DNA from: Streptomyces sporangiiformans
Lineage (GTDB): Bacteria > Actinomycetota > Actinomycetes > Streptomycetales > Streptomycetaceae
Direction: 5' to 3'
Assembly (NCBI RefSeq): GCF_005768555.2
Contig: NZ_VCHX02000078.1
Span: forward strand, 12,755-76,754
DNA length: 64,000 bases
The translations under genes were made by a program, and so were the position numbers. Below are positions 6,921 through 14,223 of this stretch, piece by piece. Below the pieces are notes generated by a model, which did no database searches, was not told the origin of the DNA, and saw only the letters and a list, made by a program, of their open reading frames with translations. Numbering within the stretch: the stretch's first letter is position 1; every line of letters begins with the position of its first letter.

Positions 6921-9166
6921 CCGCTCCCCAGGACACCGCGGAGTCCCGACTGCCACCGCCCGTACGGGGCAGGCGCCGTGCCGCGCCACCGAAGCGCACC
7001 GTCCCCAAAGGCCGCCGGAAGACCGTCCGCAGCCCCACCGTCCTCCAGATGGAGGCCGTGGAGTGCGGCGCCGCCTCGCTCGCCATGGTGCTCGGCCACT
7101 ACGGGCGGCACATCCCCCTCGAAGAGCTGCGCATCGCCTGCGGCGTCTCGCGTGACGGTTCACGGGCCAGCAACCTGCTGAAGGCGGCCCGCAGTTACGG
7201 CCTCACGGCCAAGGGCATGCAGATGGACACGGCGGCGCTCGCCGAGGTGCGCGCCCCGGCGATCCTCTTCTGGGAGTTCAACCACTACGTCGTCTACGAC
7301 GGCATGGGGCGCCGCTTCGGGCGGCGCGGGGTGCACATCAACGACCCAGGCAAGGGCCGCCGTTTCGTCCCCATGGAGGACTTCGACACCAGCTTCACCG
7401 GTGTGGTCCTGGTCCTGGAGCCAGGTCCGGACTTCGAGAAGGGCGGCCGCAAGCCGGGCGTCCTGGGCGCCATGCCGGCCCGGTTGCGCGGTACGTCGGG
7501 CACCATGCCGGCCGCGGTCCTGGCGAGTCTGCTGCTGGTGGCGGTGGGGGCCGCGGTGCCCGCGCTCAGCCGCACGTACATCGACACGTTCCTGATCGGC
7601 GGGCAGACCTCGCTGCTCGGTGTGCTGTTCGCGTCGATGGGCGCCACGGTGCTGCTCACGGTGGTGCTGACCTGGCTGCAGCAGGCGAACCTGCTGCGCG
7701 GGCGCATCATCTCGTCCACACTCAGCAGTGCGAGGTTCCTGCGGCATCTGCTGCGGCTGCCGGTCACGTTCTTCGCCCAGCGCAGCCCGGCCGACCTGGT
7801 GCAGCGGCTCCAGTCCAACGACGCGGTGGCCGAGACCCTGGCCCGGGACCTCGCGGCGGCCGGCGTGGACGCGGTCGTGGTGGTGCTGTACGCGGTCCTG
7901 CTCTACACCTACGACCCGCAGCTCACAGCCGTCGGCATCGGCGTCGCGCTGCTGAACGTGGTGGCGATGCGGGTCGTCGTGCGGCTGCGGGCGACGCGTA
8001 CCGCGAAGCTCCGCGCGGACAGCGCCCGGCTGACCAACACGGCATACACCGGGCTGCAGTTGATCGAGACGATGAAGGCGACGGGCGGCGAGGACGGCTA
8101 CTTCCGCAAGTGGGCCGGGCAGCACGCCACCACGCTGGAGGAACAGCAGCGGCTCGGTGTGCCGAGCGCCTGGCTGGGCGTGGTCGCGCCGACGCTGGCG
8201 ACGCTCAACAGCGCGCTCATTTTGTGGATCGGCGGGATGCGAGCCGTGGAGGGCCACATATCCGTCGGGCTGCTCGTCGCGTTCCAGGCGCTGGTGACCC
8301 GCTTCACCGCGCCGATCACCCGGCTCAACGGCGTCGCGGGCCGCATCCAGGACTTCGCGGCCGACGTGGCCCGTCTCAAGGACGTCGAGAACTTCGCGGC
8401 GGACCCGCTCTACTCCCGTCCCGGTGCGGGCGACAGTACCCGCAGGCTGCACGGCCATGTGGAGCTGGAGAACATCACGTTCGGCTACAGCCCGCTCGAC
8501 AAGCCGCTGCTGTCGGGTTTCTCGCTGACGGTCGGGCCGGGCCAGCAGGTCGCGCTGGTCGGCGGTTCCGGCAGCGGCAAGTCGACGGTGTCCCGGCTGA
8601 TCTCGGGACTCTACGCTCCCTGGGAGGGCGTGATCCGGATCGACGGGCAACGCCTGGAGGACATCCCGCGCGGCGCGCTCGCCTCCTCGGTCTCCTTCGT
8701 CGACCAGGACGTCTTCCTCTTCGAGGGCACGGTCCGCGACAACATCGCGCTGTGGGACCCGTCGGTCCCGGACGAGGCCGTGGTCGCCGCGCTGGAGGAC
8801 GCGGCACTGTATGACGTCGTCATGCGCCGCCCCGCCGGCATCCACAGCAAGGTCGAGCAGGACGGACGCAACTTCTCCGGCGGCCAACGCCAACGTCTGG
8901 AGATCGCACGGGCGTTGGTGCGCAGGCCCAGCATCCTCGTCCTCGACGAAGTCACGAGCGCCCTGGACGCGGAGACCGAGCAGCTCGTGATGGACAACCT
9001 GCGCAAGCGCGGCTGCGCCTGCGTGGTGATCGCGCACCGGCTCAGCACCGTGCGCGACAGCGACGAGATCGTGGTCCTGCAGCACGGCACGATCGTGGAA
9101 CGCGGGCGTCACGACGCCCTGGTGGCCGCCGGCGGCCCGTACGCCGAGCTGGTCAGGGAGCGGTGA
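6917..9166 (+). CDS. NHLM-type ABC exporter with N-terminal C39 peptidase
   Basis: A 749-residue membrane transporter that should cut the GG leader and export the core peptide. Domains: basic N-terminal tail (1-38); C39 peptidase (about 40-170) with Cys50 in MEAVECGAASLAM, His123 in FNHYVVYDG and Asp143 in HINDPGKG, so the catalytic set is intact; six-helix ABC membrane domain (about 195-480); nucleotide-binding domain with Walker A GGSGSGKST near 550, signature FSGGQRQR near 653 and Walker B ILVLDE near 673. Length and order match PCAT/NHLM peptidase-ATP-binding exporters. The GTG start overlaps the previous stop by 4 bases; a longer reading frame starting upstream overlaps hlyD and is not used. 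The next gene begins 1 base after its stop. Confidence 0.92.
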   Translation: MTAPQDTAESRLPPPVRGRRRAAPPKRTVPKGRRKTVRSPTVLQMEAVECGAASLAMVLGHYGRHIPLEELRIACGVSRDGSRASNLLKAARSYGLTAKGMQMDTAALAEVRAPAILFWEFNHYVVYDGMGRRFGRRGVHINDPGKGRRFVPMEDFDTSFTGVVLVLEPGPDFEKGGRKPGVLGAMPARLRGTSGTMPAAVLASLLLVAVGAAVPALSRTYIDTFLIGGQTSLLGVLFASMGATVLLTVVLTWLQQANLLRGRIISSTLSSARFLRHLLRLPVTFFAQRSPADLVQRLQSNDAVAETLARDLAAAGVDAVVVVLYAVLLYTYDPQLTAVGIGVALLNVVAMRVVVRLRATRTAKLRADSARLTNTAYTGLQLIETMKATGGEDGYFRKWAGQHATTLEEQQRLGVPSAWLGVVAPTLATLNSALILWIGGMRAVEGHISVGLLVAFQALVTRFTAPITRLNGVAGRIQDFAADVARLKDVENFAADPLYSRPGAGDSTRRLHGHVELENITFGYSPLDKPLLSGFSLTVGPGQQVALVGGSGSGKSTVSRLISGLYAPWEGVIRIDGQRLEDIPRGALASSVSFVDQDVFLFEGTVRDNIALWDPSVPDEAVVAALEDAALYDVVMRRPAGIHSKVEQDGRNFSGGQRQRLEIARALVRRPSILVLDEVTSALDAETEQLVMDNLRKRGCACVVIAHRLSTVRDSDEIVVLQHGTIVERGRHDALVAAGGPYAELVRER

Positions 9167-9167
9167 G

Positions 9168-12053
9168 ATGACGTCCGTGCACCCGGAGCACCAAAACCAC
9201 CAGCAGCAGCTGCACGAGCAATATCAACAGCAGCACCAACAGCCCGCCACCGAGGGCGACTACGTGCTCGCCGCGCTCGGCGGCATGGGCACGCCGGTCG
9301 ACGGCTCCGGCCTCACCCGGCTGGACCTCGAAGGCCCGCACGTGCTGTGGCTCGTCGCCTCCGGCGCCATGGACCTGTTCGCGGTCGACGCGGTACAGCA
9401 GGGCCACTGGCACCACCTCGGCCGCCTCGAAGCGGGCACGCTGCTGCTCGGCCCGGTCGCCGGGCCGCAGCACACCCTGGTCGGCCGGCCGCTGCGCGAG
9501 TGCGTGCTGCGGCGTATCGAGCTGCGCGAGCTGTACCAGCCTCCGCAGACCGAGACATGGACGTACGACGAGTACGGCAACCCCCAGTACGTACCCCCGG
9601 CCACCAGCCCGCTGGAGTACGCCCTCTCCCTCGGCGTCGGCCGCGGCCTGGCCATCCTGTTCGAGGCACCGCTGGCCACCGAGCGGGGCGCGGCCCTGAC
9701 CGATGACGACGTCCTGTGGATGCAGGTGCCGCCGGGCAGTGTGCAGTACGGCTCCGTGTACGGTGCCGAGGCCGCCGCCGATCTGCTGATGGACCCGGCG
9801 ATGTGGCAGGCCCTGGTCGACCAGCAGTACCGGCTCCTCGCCACGCTGGACCGGTGGATCGAGCAGCTGGAGCTCACCCACGAACACCGCACGGCCGCCG
9901 GCATCAAGGCGGGTGAGGCGGTCCGTGCCGAGGCCGACCGGACGCTGCTGGCCTCCATCTCCAAACGCTCGGGGCGGAGTTCGGCCCCCGCGGACGCCGA
10001 CGCCACGTATGCCGCCTGCAAGCTCGTCGCCCACGCCGCCGGGATCACGCTCGCGGACCCCGCGCAGGGCGGCACGGAGAGCGACCGTCTCGACCCCGTC
10101 GAGCGGATCGCGCTCGCCTCCCGCGTCCGCACCCGCGCCGTACGCCTTGACGGGCGCTGGTGGCGCGACAACGTCGGCCCGCTCATCGGTCACCGGGCCG
10201 CGTCGGGTGCCCCGGTCGCGCTGCTGTGGCGACGCGGCGGCTACGTGGCCGTGCACCCGTCGAGCGGTCGTGAGACACCGGTCGAGAAGGCCAACGTGGC
10301 GGATTTCGAGCCGCGCGCCGTCATGTTCTACCGGCCGCTGCCCGAGCGCCGACTGAGCCCGCTGCGGCTGCTGCGGTTCAGTCTCCAGGGCTCCACCGGC
10401 GACCTGCGCAATCTCGCGCTCAGCGGGCTGGTCACGGTGGCGCTCGGCGCGCTGGTACCGATCGCCACCGGGCAGGTGCTCGGGGTCTATGTGCCGAAGG
10501 CCCAGGAGAACCTGATCGTCCAGTTCTGCCTGGCCATCATGATCGCCAGTGTGGTGTCGGCGGCCTTCATGCTGATGCAGAACCTCACCGTCCTGCGGAT
10601 GGAGGGTCGTATCGAGGCCACGCTGCAACCCGCCGTGTGGGACAGGCTGTTGCGGCTTCCGACGAAGTTCTTCACCTCGCGCTCCACCGGTGAACTGGCC
10701 AGCGCCGCCATGGGGATCAGCTCCATCCGCCGGCTGATGGCGGGCGTCGGGCCGGTGGTCGTCCAGTCGGGCACGGTCGGCGCGATGAACCTCGCCCTGC
10801 TGTTCTTGTACAGCGTCCCGATGGCCTTCGCCGCGATCGGCATGCTCGTCGTGATCGCCGCGGTGTTCCTCGGGCTCGGTCTGTGGCAGGTGCGCTGGCA
10901 GCGTCGGCTCGTCGTGCTCAGCAACAAGCTCAACAACCAGGCGTTCCAGACCCTCCGGGGTCTGCCCAAGCTGCGGGTCGCGGCGGCCGAGAACTACGCG
11001 TACGCGGCCTGGGCCGGCGAGTTCGCCCACAGTCGTGAGCTGCAGCAGAAGGTGGGGCGCATCAAGAACCTCACCACGGTGCTGGGCGCGGTGTATCTGC
11101 CCCTGTGCTCCCTGCTCATGTTCATGCTGCTCGCGGCGCCGGCGCGCGGATCGATGTCGGCCGGTGCGTTTCTGACGTTCAACACCTCGGTGACCATGCT
11201 GCTGACCTCGGTGACGCAGCTGACCGGCTCCTTCGTCTCGGCGGTCGCCGCGCTGCCGATGTTCGAGGAGATCAGGCCCGTCCTCGACGCGACGCCCGAG
11301 GTGCGCGTGGCGAGCACCCGCCCCGCCGCGCTGTCCGGCGCCATCGAGGCGAAGGACCTGTCCTTCCGGTACACCGACGACGGGCCGCTCGTCCTGGACG
11401 ACGTGTCGTTCGAGATCCGGCCCGGCGAGTTCGTGGCGATCGTGGGGCCGAGCGGGTGCGGCAAGTCCACGCTGCTGCGGCTGCTCATCGGCTTCGACAA
11501 GCCGGTCTCGGGCAGTGTGCTGTACGACGGTCAGGACCTCGCGGCGCTGGACCAGTCGGCCGTACGCCGTCAGTGCGGCGTCGTGCTCCAGCACGCCCAG
11601 CCGTTCACCGGCTCGATCCTCGACTGCATCTGCGGCACCGAGCCGTACACGCCGGAGGAGGCGATGGCGGCCGCCGAGATGGCGGGGCTCGCCGAGGACA
11701 TCAAGCGCATGCCCATGGGGCTGCACACGATCGTCTCGGGGAGCGGCGCGATCTCGGGCGGGCAGCGGCAGCGGCTGATGATCGCTCAGGCGCTGATCCG
11801 CCGGCCACGCATCCTCTTCTTCGACGAGGCGACCAGTGCCCTGGACAACGAGACGCAGCGCACGGTGATCGAGAGCACCCGCGCGCTCAACGCCACGCGT
11901 GTCGTGATCGCGCACCGGCTGTCCACGGTGATGGACGCGGACCGCGTCATCGTGATGGAGTCCGGGCGCGTCGCCCAGCAGGGGCCGCCCGCCACGCTGC
12001 TCGCGGACACGGGTGGGCGGTTGCACGAGCTGGTGCGGCGGCAGATGCAGTGA
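9168..12053 (+). CDS. NHLM-type ABC transporter without peptidase
   Basis: A 961-residue second ABC transporter, the usual partner of the C39 exporter in NHLM systems. The first 30 residues are Gln/His-rich (HQNHQQQLHEQYQQQHQQ). A soluble region to about 400 carries cyclic-nucleotide-binding-like strands and long helices but no Cys/His peptidase motif. The membrane domain lies at about 420-690. The ATPase has Walker A VGPSGCGKST near 760, signature ISGGQRQRL near 863 and Walker B ILFFDEATSALD near 884. The two transporters may form a heteromer or serve different steps; in known NHLM loci both occur together and the second one's role is unclear. ATG lies 1 base after the previous stop with GGGAGCGG upstream, so all three export genes are one transcript. 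Confidence 0.9.
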   Translation: MTSVHPEHQNHQQQLHEQYQQQHQQPATEGDYVLAALGGMGTPVDGSGLTRLDLEGPHVLWLVASGAMDLFAVDAVQQGHWHHLGRLEAGTLLLGPVAGPQHTLVGRPLRECVLRRIELRELYQPPQTETWTYDEYGNPQYVPPATSPLEYALSLGVGRGLAILFEAPLATERGAALTDDDVLWMQVPPGSVQYGSVYGAEAAADLLMDPAMWQALVDQQYRLLATLDRWIEQLELTHEHRTAAGIKAGEAVRAEADRTLLASISKRSGRSSAPADADATYAACKLVAHAAGITLADPAQGGTESDRLDPVERIALASRVRTRAVRLDGRWWRDNVGPLIGHRAASGAPVALLWRRGGYVAVHPSSGRETPVEKANVADFEPRAVMFYRPLPERRLSPLRLLRFSLQGSTGDLRNLALSGLVTVALGALVPIATGQVLGVYVPKAQENLIVQFCLAIMIASVVSAAFMLMQNLTVLRMEGRIEATLQPAVWDRLLRLPTKFFTSRSTGELASAAMGISSIRRLMAGVGPVVVQSGTVGAMNLALLFLYSVPMAFAAIGMLVVIAAVFLGLGLWQVRWQRRLVVLSNKLNNQAFQTLRGLPKLRVAAAENYAYAAWAGEFAHSRELQQKVGRIKNLTTVLGAVYLPLCSLLMFMLLAAPARGSMSAGAFLTFNTSVTMLLTSVTQLTGSFVSAVAALPMFEEIRPVLDATPEVRVASTRPAALSGAIEAKDLSFRYTDDGPLVLDDVSFEIRPGEFVAIVGPSGCGKSTLLRLLIGFDKPVSGSVLYDGQDLAALDQSAVRRQCGVVLQHAQPFTGSILDCICGTEPYTPEEAMAAAEMAGLAEDIKRMPMGLHTIVSGSGAISGGQRQRLMIAQALIRRPRILFFDEATSALDNETQRTVIESTRALNATRVVIAHRLSTVMDADRVIVMESGRVAQQGPPATLLADTGGRLHELVRRQMQ

Positions 12054-12094
12054 CCTGACCTGTTGCGCGCCGATATGTTCGGTATGTTCGTGGG

Positions 12095-12910
12095 ATGGCA
12101 GGCCTGGAGTCGGTACGTGCGGTTCTGATCGACATCGACGGTGTACTCACGGTCTCGTGGGAGCCGTTGCCCGGAGCCGTTGAGGCGTTGCAGCGGGTCC
12201 GGGAGGCGGGGCTCGGTGTCGCCCTGGTCACCAACACGACGTCCCGTACGCGCGCGTCGATCGCCGAGGTCCTGGCCGTGGCGGGCTTTCCGGTGGACGC
12301 CGAGGACATCCTCACCGCGCCTGCCGCGACGGCGACGTTCGTCTCCGACCGGTATCCCGGTGCGCGGTGCTCGCTGCTCAACAGCGGTGACATCCGCGAG
12401 GACCTCGCCGGTGTGGCGCTGCTCGACGACGCAGACGCCGACACCGAGGCCGAAGCCGTCCCGGATGTCGTCATCGTGGGTGGTGCGGGACCGGAGTTCG
12501 ACTACGCCTCGCTCAACCGGGCGTTCGGGCATCTGCAGCAGGGCGCCCGACTGATCGCCATGCATCGCAACCTGTACTGGCGTACGGCGGAGGGGTTGCA
12601 GCTCGACACCGGCGCGTTTCTGATCGGGCTGGAGCAGGCCGCCCGCACGGAGGCCGAGATCACCGGCAAGCCCGCGCCGGCGTTCTTCGAGGCTGCGCTG
12701 GCGCGGGTCGGGGTCGGTCCCGGTGAGGCACTGATGGTCGGCGACGACGTCGAGTCCGACGTGCTGGCGGCGCAGCGCATCGGGATCACCGGAGTGCTCG
12801 TCAAGACCGGCAAGTACCTGCCCGAGACCCACGAGTCCGCGAGCGGCACACCCGACCACGTGCTGGAGTCCGTGGCGGACCTTCCGGCTCTGCTGGAGTC
12901 CGTCTCGTAG
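12095..12910 (+). CDS. HAD-superfamily IIA phosphatase (LHPP-like)
   Basis: A 271-residue cytosolic HAD hydrolase of class IIA, close to the LHPP / HAD-IIA hypothetical-3 group. Seen: motif I LIDIDGVLTV (nucleophile and general-acid aspartates, residues about 12-16), motif II TNTTSRTR, the C2B cap (about 85-175), motif III lysine in ITGKPAPAFF, and motif IV MVGDDVESDVLAAQ. Such enzymes remove phosphate from small phosphorylated molecules or phospho-amino acids; the substrate cannot be assigned. It starts 42 bases after the exporter gene, with GTGGG just upstream, and could be read from the same transcript. Nothing ties it functionally to peptide export, so I treat it as a neighbour. A hairpin follows at 12947-12967. 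Confidence 0.85.
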   Translation: MAGLESVRAVLIDIDGVLTVSWEPLPGAVEALQRVREAGLGVALVTNTTSRTRASIAEVLAVAGFPVDAEDILTAPAATATFVSDRYPGARCSLLNSGDIREDLAGVALLDDADADTEAEAVPDVVIVGGAGPEFDYASLNRAFGHLQQGARLIAMHRNLYWRTAEGLQLDTGAFLIGLEQAARTEAEITGKPAPAFFEAALARVGVGPGEALMVGDDVESDVLAAQRIGITGVLVKTGKYLPETHESASGTPDHVLESVADLPALLESVS

Positions 12911-12946
12911 CGCCTCGCAGCCTGGGCGCGACAGTGGGATCCCCTG

Positions 12947-12967
12947 GCTGCGCCCTACGGGCGCAGC
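12947..12967 (+). terminator. Hairpin after the HAD gene
   Basis: Perfect 9-base stem GCTGCGCCC / GGGCGCAGC with a TAC loop, 37 bases after the HAD stop. It also covers the end of the S41 remnant on the other strand. Confidence 0.5.
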
Positions 12968-13163
12968 ATCTGCCGCGCCTTTGCCGGCGCGCTGTCGCGG
13001 CCCTGCTCGAGTTCTTGCTCGGTGAAGACGGGTGTGCGGTGCCGCGGCGGGATTCCGGCACCGTCGAAGGTGGTGCCGTCGGCGGTACGGAACTCCTCGT
13101 TGGGCAGCGCGAAATTCCAGCCGTTGGGCAGCGAGCGGTCCAAGGTGTCGGAGACAGGTCCTG
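12955..13163 (-). pseudogene. S41-family peptidase, C-terminal remnant
   Basis: About 69 codons in one frame read AGPVSDTLDRSLPNGWNF, then ALPNEEFRTADGTTFDGAGI and PVFTEQELEQGRDSA, ending at a TAG at 12957. This is the recognisable C-terminal end of S41 (C-terminal processing/tail-specific type) peptidases. The rest of the gene is absent: upstream of about 13163 the frame has no resemblance to the family, and the neighbouring membrane-protein gene starts its own 3' end at 13243. The catalytic Ser/Lys region is missing, so no activity is expected. The 332-base gap between the HAD gene and the membrane protein is otherwise without genes. Confidence 0.65.
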
Positions 13164-13242
13164 CACGGTGCCTCCTGGTGCCAGGACTGCTGCTCGGTGG
13201 CGGCGGCGTCGGTGCGCACCCGATGCCGTCGGTGCGCTCGGA

Positions 13243-14049
13243 TCAGCCGTCACACCGGCTGTGCCGTTGGGCGCGCCACGTCTCGCAGTTGTACGTCGTC
13301 ACCGTCACGTCCTTGGCGGGCAGATACAGGGGACGTTGACGCTCGTGGTCGTAGAGGACCACCGAGTCGGGCCCATGCCCGATATAAAGCAACTGGCTCG
13401 AGTTGACGGTCTCCAGGTTCAGCTGCTTGCCGCTGTCTTTCACCGCCAACCGCACATCCGCGGGGTAAGCGCGCACAGACAGGACGGTGATGGGCCCAAC
13501 GTGAAGAGGCTCCACCCACCTGCCGCTTTTGGCCCTGTCCGCCATCTCGTCAGCCACATACGTAACGAGCGCCCCCACCAGCAGGACGCTCAACGTGCAG
13601 CAGACAATGAACGTCAGGCCACGGCGCTCACGCCTCCACAGGAATGACCACACTCGCTCGGCCCGATCGCGAACCCATGACGCGCCGAAGCAACGCGCTG
13701 CTTTCAAAACCCCTGCGACAAGCAGAAAGAGCGTCGCCGAAGCGACGGCGCTCATCAGTACCAGTCCCGCCGATCCACTCAGCCGGGTCGAGTACTCAAG
13801 GCCCACATCGCCCGGGGCCATGCCCAACTCCCGGTAAAATTGGTCGTACTCCATCGTCAGCAGACCGAACAGCAGCGCGCCGGCGACACCGAGGCTGGGG
13901 AACGAGTACTTCTCCATCCAGACAGTCCAAGGTGTTCCTGACGTTGCGCCCGGCGCTGCTGACGGGTCCGGCGCTGGTGCTGGATCCAAGGCTCCTGCCG
14001 GGGAAGGCACGCTCACCGGCGGCCCAGGATTGTGAGGCGTCGACGTCAT
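13243..14049 (-). CDS. Membrane protein of unknown function
   Basis: A 268-residue protein I do not recognise. Seen: a Pro/Ala-rich disordered start (about 1-40, PAPAPDPSAAPGATSG), a first hydrophobic segment near 50-68 (FPSLGVAGALLFGLL), a second near 92-114 (AGLVLMSAVASATLFLLVAGVL), a third near 146-167 (LTFIVCCTLSVLLVGALVTYV), and a C-terminal soluble domain of about 95 residues with beta-strand character that ends in CETWRAQRHSRCDG. Three transmembrane helices would put the C-terminal domain outside if the N-terminus is inside. It has no operon partner: the next gene on the same strand is the S41 remnant. Coding bias is clear, so the gene is real; no role is suggested. Confidence 0.7.
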   Translation of the reverse strand: MTSTPHNPGPPVSVPSPAGALDPAPAPDPSAAPGATSGTPWTVWMEKYSFPSLGVAGALLFGLLTMEYDQFYRELGMAPGDVGLEYSTRLSGSAGLVLMSAVASATLFLLVAGVLKAARCFGASWVRDRAERVWSFLWRRERRGLTFIVCCTLSVLLVGALVTYVADEMADRAKSGRWVEPLHVGPITVLSVRAYPADVRLAVKDSGKQLNLETVNSSQLLYIGHGPDSVVLYDHERQRPLYLPAKDVTVTTYNCETWRAQRHSRCDG

Positions 14050-14223
14050 GGGGGAACGCTAGAGATCCCTCAGAGGGGTGCCGACACCATACGATCTGAA
14101 ACCACGCTTTCGGGTGAGCTTCCAGATCGGCCGCGACGACCCGCACCTGTGGTGCGGGTCGTTGCCACGCCAGGACCGATCGGCGGGATTCTTCGGCAAG
14201 TAAGTCGAAAGTGACGACGAAGG

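Noticed and set aside
9153..12026. 957-codon open frame on the minus strand opposite the second NHLM transporter
   Set aside because: It is the codon-bias shadow of the real gene: Arg/Gly/His-rich with no domain, while the plus strand shows ABC motifs.
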